From positions 4,224,677 through 4,288,676 of the forward strand of contig NW_004955484.1 in the NCBI RefSeq assembly GCF_000276665.1: 64,000 nt of DNA, in the 5' to 3' direction. Position 1 is the stretch's first letter, and every line of letters starts with the position of its first letter. The position numbers and the translations under genes were made by a program. This stretch comes from Chinchilla lanigera. Lineage: Eukaryota; Chordata; Mammalia; Rodentia; Chinchillidae. This document shows, one piece after another, positions 46,845-64,000 of this stretch. The notes below the pieces were generated by a model. That model had not been told where the DNA came from, did no database searches, and saw nothing but the letters and a program-made list of their open reading frames with translations.

Positions 46845-49060
46845 ATAGCCCATACAACACTGATCTTTAGAGTTCAAAACCCAATGGGGAGCAGATATTG
46901 GTACAGGATCTTAGACTGATAAATGAAGCAGTAGTACCAATCCACCCAGTGGTACCTAACCCATAAACTCTCCTTTCTCAGATCCTAGAAGATGCTGGTT
47001 GATTCTCAGTGCTAGATTTAAAAGATGCCTTCTTTTGTATTCCTTTACATACAGATTCCCAGTTTCTTTTTGCCTTTGAAAATCCTAACAACCAGATCTC
47101 TCAACTGACTTGGACCATGCTTCCTCAAGGGTTCAGAGACCATCCTCATCTTTTTGGACAAGTCCCTTCTCACAAATTGGTGTGTTTTCAATTTTCCCAA
47201 GTTGCAGTCTTGCATATGTAGGTGATATAATGTTATTCCCCTAAGAAGAGCTCTGTAGCCAAAGCAGTCACGCTCTGCTGAATTTTCTAGTAGACAGAAG
47301 TTAAAAGGTGTGTAGGTCTAAGGTACAACTTTTCAGCCTTGAAGTAAAATAAATAGTGAGGCCTTATCATATCTAAGGAAACCCAAAGGCTGGGGGAAGA
47401 CAGAATTAAACTAATAATTTCCTTGCTGTAGCTCTAGACTCTAAAACAGCTAAAGGGATTCCTAGGAATTACAGGTTTTGTCACCTTTGGATAGCAAGAT
47501 ATGATGAGGTTGCATGAACCCATTATCAGCTTATAAAGGAAGCTCAAAAGGCAGATACCGATTCTTTCACCTAGGAGCCTGATTTCCAAGCTGCATGCCA
47601 GAAGCTTAAACAACCAGTTCTAAATGCCCCAGTACTTAACCACCCCATTTCAAGCTGTGTGTTGATGAAACGTAGGGCATTACTTTGGGAGAGATTATGC
47701 AGGATCGAGGACCTGTAGGGTATCTGAGCCATGGGTTAGACTCTGTAGCAAAGGGGTGGCCTGTGGATCTTAGAGCTGCAGCTGCAGTAGCAGTCCTGGT
47801 ACTAGAGCCATCCAAGCTGACTTTAGGCAAAGATCTCACTGTACATGCACCTCACAATGTGGTAGGACTTCTTTCTTCCAAAGAAAGCCTATAGTTATCA
47901 GATAACTGACTTCTTAAATACCAGGCTCTACTTAAAGACATGTTCCTCCTTAATCCTGCCACCTTTCTACCAAAAAAGAACAAACTGATGCTGAAAGACA
48001 TGACTTCAAACAGGTAATCCTCCATATGTACATATCCAGAGAAGATTGGTTAAATACACCCCTTACTAACCCTGATTTGACTCTTCAATTATGGCAGTTC
48101 CTTCATGAAGAATGGGAAAAGAACGGCAGGATATGTAGTAGTGACTCTACATCAGACACCTGGAAGTTCCTCACTTGCCCCTGGGAATAATGGCCAGCTA
48201 GCAGAACTCATAACTCTGATCAGGGCCTTACAACTCAGTAAAGCACAAAAAGTGATATTTATACTGATTATGATTATATGTGGTTAACTCCAACTATAGC
48301 ACATATTAGTTGAAAGGCCCCCTTGTGTTAAGAACAGAGAAATCACTCTTATTCTCATTGGCCTAATCTACTAAATACATGGAATGGACACCCCCTGAGC
48401 AGTGTACACACCAAAACGTTACAGGTCTCAGACTGGTTTATGAATGCTGGGCCTTGCACGGTTACAAGGCAGGAGTGTCAAAGGAATCGACAAACCTACA
48501 CACTTACCCCATCTACCACATCAATGGTCTATAAGTGTGTTTCACTGGTATGATCATTTGGCTTCTATCTTTATTCCTTCCTTAGGATTAGAGGATGTCA
48601 TGTAACATGTCAGGACCTTGACTAAACTGTACTCAACGGGCTTTAAACAACACCTCAACTGGTCTCTCTCTCTCTGTGATGAAGAAGTAAAATTAATGAG
48701 GCAAGCCATGCTCCAAAAATCAGACAGTATTAGACATTCTAACAGCAGCACAAGGGGGTACTTATGCAATTATAAAAGTTGAATGTTTTGTGAGTATTCC
48801 TGATCCTCCTGGTAATATCCTGATGGCTGTTCAGGATATTAAATGACAGGTTAATGCCATGTTAGATTCTGAAATTCCCTAGACCTTCTCTTTGCCCTCT
48901 TTGTGGGAGGCTATTACTAGCTCTTCCTGATGGAAACTTTTCTTGGTTATATTCATAATAATCCTGTTCATCTTATTATATGGACCATGCATGCTTAAAT
49001 GTTTATTTGGCCTTATCTCCTCCAGACTTAAAATTTTATACCTACCCATGATGAGAACAC
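46845..49060 (+). mobile_element. Degenerate class I (gammaretrovirus-like) endogenous retrovirus, pol and env remnants
   Basis: Plus strand. 46,865-47,240 holds reverse transcriptase remnants (LDLKDAFFCIPLH, then LTWTMLPQGF). The catalytic Y-V-x-D box near 47,215-47,230 has Gly in place of its first Asp. 47,640-47,890 is the polymerase connection region and 48,010-48,260 an RNase H remnant. From about 48,540 the sequence is env transmembrane-subunit-like, with a hydrophobic anchor region near 48,930-49,000. Integrase is not seen between them. Frameshifts and stops occur throughout, and no LTR pair was recognised. The next 0.9 kb may also be ERV but is too decayed to assign. Not able to code for any retroviral protein. 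Confidence 0.7.
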
Positions 49061-49978
49061 CTGGCATCTAACTATGGATCACAACTACGGCTCCCCTCAG
49101 CCAAAAGTAGTCAGAATGGTCATTGCCTTTGGGACCCTCATAGCAGCTAAGGGTAGCTCTTCAGAGGGAGGAATATTATACACAGCTAAGTTAGGTAGAA
49201 ATATTATAAGCAGTCACACAGACCTAGGCCCTCAAAGAAGTCAGTGTAGAAGATAAGAACACACACATATGTGCTAGTTCCTGTTAATTATTTTGTTTGA
49301 GGAACTGCACATGGGCTCCTATATAATATATTTTAATCTGAATGACAAAGAATGCCTCTTTGAAGGTACCGTAAAATAGTCTGGCCAATTTATAGGCATC
49401 CAGACTTGCACGTTGTGTAACGTATGAAAGATGTTTGTAGGTAATAGTGTGCCAAGTAGGTAGAATAACAAAGATTCTCTTCTTGACCAAATTCTAGCCA
49501 GGTTCTCACCACAGGCTTGAACGAAACACTAAAAGTTTCTAACAGTTTAGGCCCACACTCTTAGGATGACCCAAATTTGGCTTAAACTATCTGCCTCAGA
49601 ACACTCAAAGCTGCCAAAAAAAATGTCTTGTTTATGCTACCCAACACTGAACATAATATCCCTCTTCCAGTCCCCAGGAGAAGGTAAGAGTTTCATTCCC
49701 ATAAAGGCCATTTACCAGCAATCCGTGAAGGATCACAGGTGGACTTACCTCCCTTCTCATCTTTTGTAACTTTTTACTTCCTTGACATTGCCAAGAACTC
49801 CCCCACACTCCTTCCATTATCACGTCCCCCACTATCACCTCTGCACAGTGAGGCTCAATTACCTCCGTACAAATCAAACTTCAGTTCATATTGGACCCTT
49901 TCCTATTACAATAGTATTAATACGGAACAATACCCATGCTTACCACCTTAACTAGTGACCAACTTTATGAGACGATAG
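49061..49978. other. Unassigned stretch, possibly rearranged ERV sequence
   Basis: Short open frames only. A weak env-like look and pyrimidine-rich text at 49,740-49,860 suggest a rearranged part of the neighbouring retroviral relic, but I cannot support it with a motif. Confidence 0.25.
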
Positions 49979-50130
49979 GGGTGGCCAAGCATTGTGGGGC
50001 ACACCTCTAATCCCAGCACTCAGGAGGCTGAGGCAGGAGGATTGCTGTGTTCAAGGTCAGCCTGGGCTATATAGTGAGTTCAAGGTCAACCTGAACTACA
50101 TAGTGAGACCCTGTCTCAAAAAATACATAC
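49979..50130 (+). mobile_element. B1 SINE with internal duplication
   Basis: GGGTGGCCAAGCATTGTGGG start, ending GAGACCCTGTCTCAAAAAAT. Confidence 0.92.
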
Positions 50131-50640
50131 ATACTTAACTCAGCTATTCCCTTTCTAGGTATTTTCCCAGAAGAATTAAAAACATCATACCACAGCAATA
50201 TATGTGCACCCATGTTTATAGCAACACAATTTGTTATAGCTAAATCTTGGAAACAACCCAAATGCCCATCCACTGAGGAATGAATAAAAAAAGATGTGGT
50301 ATTGTCATACAATGGAGTATTACTCAGCTATAAAAAAAGATAAACTCGAGGCTTTTGTAGGTAAATGAATGCAACTAGAGACCATACTCATAAGTGAAAT
50401 AAATCGGACCCAGATGGGTAAACATCATATTGTCTCCTTGGTGTAAGAACCTGAAAGAATAAGTAAAACTCAAAACGTACAAAAGATGATAGGAAAGGGA
50501 AAGAAATTGCTCAAAGGAAGGAACAACTGGGATGAGGGAAAGAAGAATAAAGAAAGAAGGCAAAATATAAATATATAAATATAAATATTTATTATACAAA
50601 ATATAAAATATAAATATAAATATAGAAATACATATGAAAA
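50131..50640 (+). mobile_element. L1 3' end fragment
   Basis: CAGCTATTCCCTTTCTAGG, then ACAATGGAGTATTACTCAGC, typical of the L1 ORF2 tail and 3' UTR. It passes into A/T-rich (AAATATAAAT)-type sequence at 50,565-50,640. It directly abuts a B1 element on its left. Confidence 0.8.
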
Positions 50641-50999
50641 GCTGTGATAACTGGATTGCTGATGTCTGATGGTATATTTAAAGGAACAGTTAATGCTTAA
50701 AATTTTTTATGTTCTGACCAATTTTGTATGCTTATGCAATGGAACTACCATGGCGAATTCCTACCATCTTGTCTAGTGAAACTCTGTATTATCTCTAATG
50801 TTTTATCTAATAATTATTTTCTTATTCTTTTTAATGGTTTGAACAATTTTCCATTCTTACATCTGGTAATCTGAGCAACATAGTTGAGGAGAGCGATATG
50901 TAATATAACAACCACTGTTAATTTGTATTATTTTGTCTTGAAACCCTGTATCACTTTAAATGTTCTTGCTTTGCTTTGTTTAGTTTGGTATGCTGCTAT

Positions 51000-51058
51000 T
51001 GTTCTTTTTTTTTTTTTTTCTCATTTACTACTCTCTTTAAAATAAAACTTAAAAAAAT
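51000..51058. repeat. Poly-T and A/T-rich low-complexity DNA
   Basis: A 15-T run followed by TAAAATAAAACTTAAAAAAA. Possibly the end of an unrecognised retroelement. Confidence 0.7.
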
Positions 51059-51134
51059 ACATACAGACATACAAACAAAAAACCATTGGGATGGATTCAC
51101 TTTTATGACTAAGTAGAAATCCTAACAGTTCCTC

Positions 51135-51285
51135 TTTTGGTTTTGAAACAGGGTCTCACTATACAGTTCAGGCTGGCCTTAAACTCACTTTGTAGCCCAG
51201 GCTGGCCTTGAGCTCGCAGGGATCCTCCTGCCTCAGCCTCCTGATTGCTGGGATTACAGATGTGCACCACCACACACAGCCTGCA
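51135..51285 (-). mobile_element. B1 SINE with internal duplication
   Basis: TTTTGGTTTTGAAACAGGGT, two AGGCTGGCCTT units, TTGCTGGGATTACAGATG. Confidence 0.92.
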
Positions 51286-51479
51286 GAGGACATGATTCTT
51301 TGAAGAAGACACTTTTGGAAACTAATACTACTCTGCTTCACAACTCACCCTACTTGCTGAAACTGTCTTGTTGTGGGCAAAGGTTAATAGATGTTTACAC
51401 AATGGGGTGCAGGTCAGAGAAAAGCTAAAAACGTGGAAGCAAAAGCAAAGCTCCTAAAAAGACTCACGAGCTGCTTTGG

Positions 51480-51720
51480 GTGATTCCACTCTCTCGTCCT
51501 ATGTTCTGCGCCTGAGCCCTAAGCAACTCAGTGGTGTTCTTCGACAGCGCATGCGCTGGGAGCAGAGGTTGGGGACCGCGCCCTGCATCTGCGCCTGCGC
51601 AGCAGTGGGTCTGTTGCGGTGAGATGTTAAGGGCCTCTAGAGTGGAGTTTTTGTGGGCCGTTTGTATGTCGTCCTGTTTGTCTCCTGGAAGGCCTGAGCA
51701 AGGTCAGAGGGGAAAAAAGG
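51480..51720. promoter_or_regulatory. Small CpG-rich promoter-like patch with two NRF1-type sites
   Basis: Contains the palindrome GCGCATGCGC at 51,547-51,556 and TGCGCCTGCGCA at 51,590-51,601, both close to the NRF1 consensus. CpG density here stands out from its surroundings. On the plus strand GTTGCGGTGAGATG and AAAAAGGTGAAC offer splice-donor-like sites. It lies 1.4 kb past the TAT 3' end and points into TAT antisense if used on the plus strand. A non-coding RNA promoter is the likeliest reading; no coding exon is seen. Confidence 0.5.
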
Positions 51721-53110
51721 TGAACTAACAGCTTAGACCCTTTGTCTTTGTCCTTTATAAGTAGTGTTTGTGTTATTTCACGACACACAGCTCTTAACCA
51801 CAAAGCAACAGAAGTTGTCTGTTCAAAATGCTAAGTTTGGAGGCAGGGACCCCTCTCCGAGCATTTCTTTTCTTTGCTAGAGACCCCCAAGATATGAATG
51901 TCTCATCCTTCCTTTGACTTCCATAGGGCTTGGAATTAAAAGTTGAATAAGAGTTGATGTGAAAAAGAAAAAAAAAAAACAAAAAATAAAAAACAGACGC
52001 TTACATATACACAGAATGTTCTGGAAGTATGAATCAGCAACTGATTACTGATTTCCTCAGAGAGAAGAAAGTGGGTGGCCTAAGGATGGAAATAGGAAAG
52101 AAGGTTGGATTGGTTGATTTGTATTGTTTGAAATTTGTCCAACGTACACCTATTACAGTATTTTTAAGTATTTGAATTCCATGTGGTACATTTATCAAAA
52201 TGTAGACAGGAAACTGTGAAATTTAGGAGTTCTGAGTAAAATTCTATTAATGATAGAATTACCCGTTCATGGGAAGCTAAAATGTCTTGTGCGAAGCACT
52301 GAATCTTCCTGTTTATTTCTGGGCAGAGATCTTTGGGGAAGTAGGACCAAGAGACAGGAAAAGAGGAGTCGGGCATTTGGAAATTTTTCAAAATCATGGC
52401 ATACAGGAAACTGACATCTTTATCATCTCGATCATTTGTTTTGGATTTGCTGACAAAAATTAAGAGCTACTTTTTAGTATACACTGACTGAATGCGTAGA
52501 TTTGAAGAAGATATTTGATGTTTATTTTTGTCAAGGTGACTAATTAGGTGTGACTGGCAGGATTGAGATATGAAGTTCCTCTTTTGGTTAAGAAAACTTC
52601 CCTTGGTGAGAAATCGCCAGACTGGTTATGGTGTAGTCCTGCCCCTAGCCAACTTTGCAAGATAATTTGGGGCTCCTGCCTCTAAGGGAAGTACTGAGTA
52701 AAGAAATTAAACAGGGAACTAGGAAAATTGACAGACAAAACATGCAGGCTGAAAGAAGATCCCAGATAACTTCTTGTGTACTAGTCAAGCTGAACCAGTT
52801 TCACTTTGTTCCCCAGTGAGTGGTTAATGGATCTAGGCAAGGAGAGAAATTTAGTACCACAGGTTGAAAGTTGAAAGCATAAAGTTTAAAGCCTCAGGTT
52901 GTAATTTGTTATCTTCAAGTTTGCCTGGGTCACAGGTAGAAAGCCAGAGGTTGAACGGCCAAATAAAATATGTAGGGAGCTGTTTCCTAAGTAAATCCAA
53001 AAATCGGTACATCTACAAGCAATAAATAAGACTGAGTAGATAATTTATCTATCAAACTGAGGAGTGTCTGGGGATAGAGGATCCCTTGCAAAGGAGGGGG
53101 AAAAAAACAC
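51721..53110. other. TAT 3' flank, nothing recognised
   Basis: AT-rich with no recognised SINE or gene. A (AAAC/A)-rich stretch at 51,968-51,993 may be a retroelement tail. Confidence 0.4.
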
Positions 53111-53119
53111 ATCACAGAG

Positions 53120-61943
<8,824 letters not shown>

Positions 61944-62272
61944 CGCTAGCAAAGCCTACAGGGAAAAAAGGGGGATCCCTGTGAAGGGGTACTGGGAGAA
62001 CGGCATGCTGTGGAGTCAGGGCCTACATGTGGATCAGAACATCAGGGCAATGTCCCTGGATGTCACAACTCTTCTTTTTTTCTGCTTTCTCTTGGAGAAT
62101 AGCTTTATTATGAGCAAGAAGAATTTTAAGACTTTTTGCTGAGATGGAAAATAAGCAAGAACCTATTCTACAATATTAACAGCATTCAGTTGAATTCTTA
62201 CCTACCGTGAGTAGGATTTACAGTGTGCAAATGTAATCCCTGCAAAAGCTTAACCACACTCTATACAAAACC

Positions 62273-62475
62273 AAGAGTGGGCACAGTGGCACATGCCTGT
62301 AATCCCAGCACTCTGGGAGGCTGAGGCAGGAAAATCAAAAGTTTGAGCCCAGATGGGGCAAATCAGTGATTTAGTGAGGGCCGGTCTCCCCCACCCAAAA
62401 AAAAATGTCTGGGGATATAGTTCAGTGTGAAAGCTCAGGGTTCAATCCCCAGTACCAGAAAAAAAAAAAAAAAAA
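62273..62475 (+). mobile_element. B1-dID dimeric SINE in TAT intron 1
   Basis: The B1 half starts GTGGGCACAGTGGCACATGC. A CCCCCACCCAAAAAAAAA linker follows, then the ID half GTCTGGGGATATAGTTCAGT ending TTCAATCCCCAGTACC and poly-A. Confidence 0.9.
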
Positions 62476-62726
62476 GACAAAGTCACTAGCACATGTTCTC
62501 CCTCCTTTCCACGCAGAGATTCCAAGAAAGGGCTTCCCTAATCCTTCAACACTCTTGCCCTGACAGGAAGCTAGTAAAGGTAAGTGTCTCACAACCATGG
62601 GCAGAAAAAGAAGTCAGTACATCAGAAAGGAAAATTTGCAGTCATCACCACCAGATAGCTGATGCATGGGGTTTACCTTCCACCTCCAGGAGAAGCACTC
62701 TCTAGTAGTCAAACCTGAAAGCTCAC

Positions 62727-62793
62727 CAGTTCGTCTCTGACAAGTCACCGTGGCAATGAACTCAAGGACAAATCCTGACTTCTGAAATAGTCT
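62727..62793 (-). other. TAT: TAT exon 1, predicted non-coding 5' UTR exon
   Basis: A donor CTG|GTGAGC on the minus strand ends the exon at 62727. A TATA-like ATAAAA at 62825-62820 places the transcription start near 62,790-62,795. That gives roughly 65 bases of 5' UTR, joined to 12 more in exon 2. A non-coding first exon fits the 12-exon mammalian TAT gene. The exact start is inferred. Confidence 0.55.
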
Positions 62794-62814
62794 CCACTAA
62801 TGGGCGTTGGGCCT

Positions 62815-62840
62815 GATACTTTTATGCTATTGGCTTGAGG
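62815..62840 (-). promoter_or_regulatory. TAT: TAT core promoter: TATA-like box with an adjacent CCAAT
   Basis: On the minus strand, AGCCAATAGC is followed almost directly by ATAAAAGTAT (ATAAAA at 62825-62820, CCAAT at 62833-62829). The TATA-like box lies about 30 bases before the predicted exon 1 start. The CCAAT is only a few bases from it, much closer than the usual -60 to -100. Confidence 0.5.
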
Positions 62841-63034
62841 TGAGAGCTAAGCCCGCCTGTGCACCTCTTCCCCTGATTCCCTCCCACCCTTCTGCTTTTC
62901 ACCCCTAACCCTGCTGCCACCCTCCAATCAGGAATTTGTCCATCCTTCAAACAACTGGAATTATCTGTTAACCCTTTTCCAGGCACTTGATGAGATGTTT
63001 GAAAAGACTGTTGGAAGTTAGTTAAGATTACAGT

Positions 63035-63036
<2 letters not shown>
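62841..63036 (-). promoter_or_regulatory. TAT: Proximal TAT 5' flank
   Basis: About 200 bases of repeat-free DNA directly upstream of the TATA-like box, bounded by a (TG)n run. Any proximal control sites of TAT should lie here. I can name none with confidence from the sequence. Confidence 0.35.

Positions 63037-63039
<3 letters not shown>

Positions 63040-63070
<31 letters not shown>
63040..63070 (+). repeat. (TG)n microsatellite
   Basis: About 16 TG units at the tail of a reverse B1-dID element, 220 bases upstream of the TAT TATA-like box. Confidence 0.97.
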
Positions 63071-63072
<2 letters not shown>

Positions 63073-63268
63073 CTAGGATCAGACCCAGGACCTCACTTGT
63101 GTTAAGCAAGTACTCTACTACTAAGCTACATTCCCAAACTTTTTTATTTTTTATTTTGCGACAGAGTCCCACTATGTTGCTTAGGCAGGCCTCCAACTCT
63201 CAATCTTCCTGCCTCAGCCCCCCAAGTAGCTGGAATTACAAGGATGCACCACCACACCCAGTTATGTA
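63071..63268 (-). mobile_element. B1-dID dimeric SINE
   Basis: Reverse dimer: the ID half (AGGATCAGACCCAGGACCTC, then CTAAGCTACATTCCCAAAC), a T-rich linker, then the B1 half (GACAGAGTCCCACTATGTTG, ending GCACCACCACACCCAGTT). Confidence 0.88.
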
Positions 63269-63424
63269 GGTAATTATTTAAAGGTCTTTTCTATTACAAA
63301 ACAATTTGTTAAAATATTGACAGTTTGGAAATACATAAAGTGAGAATCCTCCCTTTCATCCCTCCTTGCTCAAGAGTAGGCATTGGTAATGATTTGGGCC
63401 TTTCTATCCATTTTAGCAAAATGA

Positions 63425-63510
63425 CAGGTAGATAGGTAGATAGATAGATGATAGATAGATAGACATATAAATAATAGAAAGATAGACAATAGATAATGAT
63501 AGATACATAA
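63425..63510 (+). repeat. Imperfect GATA-type simple repeat
   Basis: ACAGGTAGATAGGTAGATAG and further GATA/GACA units with interruptions. Confidence 0.9.
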
Positions 63511-64000
63511 TTTTATAGATTTTCAAAACACAACATCATGTTCTACATCTTGTTTGGCAGCATTTTTTTTACTTTCTACACTCAGATTCCTTTCCTTAGC
63601 AGTCAACAAAGTTTTGAACTTCAGTTAGAACAAATTGGGCAGCTGAAATAAATAAAGGGCCTTTCAACAAATAAAGGTGCAAGGCCACCAAGCAGCCCAA
63701 ATTTGCAACATTATCCTTACACTCTGAAATCTTCTTCATGTACCTACTACGGAGATACTGGAAGAACAAGATGCCAGGCGGCGTCTACACAAAACAAAAG
63801 CAGGCCCAAGGCCCATAGCAGGAGCCCCAGCAGTCCTGTGAGCCCATGAAAAGCATCTCCCCTCAAAGGCTGAGACAAAGATCAGAGACTCACGGGGCTC
63901 AGATCCTATCTGTTTCATTGTCAAGACACATAGAATTGTTACCAGCATTCTTTCTAACTATCTACTTTTCAGAGACTTGAGTCTCCTGTGGGCTTAAATA

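Noticed and set aside
51531..51728. 65-codon frame across the NRF1-type patch
   Set aside because: Short, no family match, and starts inside the CpG-rich stretch where openness is expected.

Overview
This is mammalian nuclear DNA, almost certainly from a rodent outside the mouse/rat family. The evidence is several dozen SINEs of two rodent types: tRNA-Ala-like ID elements, and B1 (7SL-derived) monomers with an internal duplication. B1-ID dimers (B1-dID) also occur, which points to a squirrel-, beaver- or kangaroo-rat-related lineage. Castorimorpha is my guess; the species cannot be fixed from the sequence alone. Gene density, exon/intron structure and old L1, L2, MIR, Tigger and mariner relics all fit a mammal.

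Two protein-coding genes are present. CHST4 (N-acetylglucosamine 6-O-sulfotransferase 2, plus strand) has its whole 381-codon coding region in one exon at 18,472-19,617. TAT (tyrosine aminotransferase, minus strand) spans about 62,790 down to about 53,120. I traced 11 coding exons with consensus splice sites that add up to exactly 454 codons plus stop, the usual mammalian length. CHST4 and TAT are neighbours in convergent orientation, matching the gene order I recall for human 16q22. They are not functionally linked: one sulfates glycans in the Golgi, the other begins hepatic tyrosine breakdown.

Layout: 1-10.6 kb holds repeats, a Tigger transposase relic (4.85-5.66 kb) and an RPL17 processed pseudogene (7.35-7.88 kb). 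10.6-18.4 kb is the CHST4 upstream region and probable 5' intron. 18.4-20.0 kb is the CHST4 coding exon and 3' UTR. 20-51 kb is a long gene-free interval with ancient and younger L1, opposed mariner fragments, a decayed class I endogenous retrovirus (46.8-49.1 kb) and many SINEs. 51.5 kb has a short CpG-rich promoter-like patch with two NRF1-type palindromes. 53.1-62.8 kb is TAT. 62.8-64 kb is the TAT 5' flank.

I found no undescribed biological system. The most unusual signals are fold-back (inverted-segment) rearrangements inside repeats at 13.28-13.48 kb, 37.55-37.78 kb and 38.71-38.85 kb, the opposed mariner relics at 33.1-33.8 kb, and the isolated NRF1-type promoter patch just beyond the TAT 3' end.
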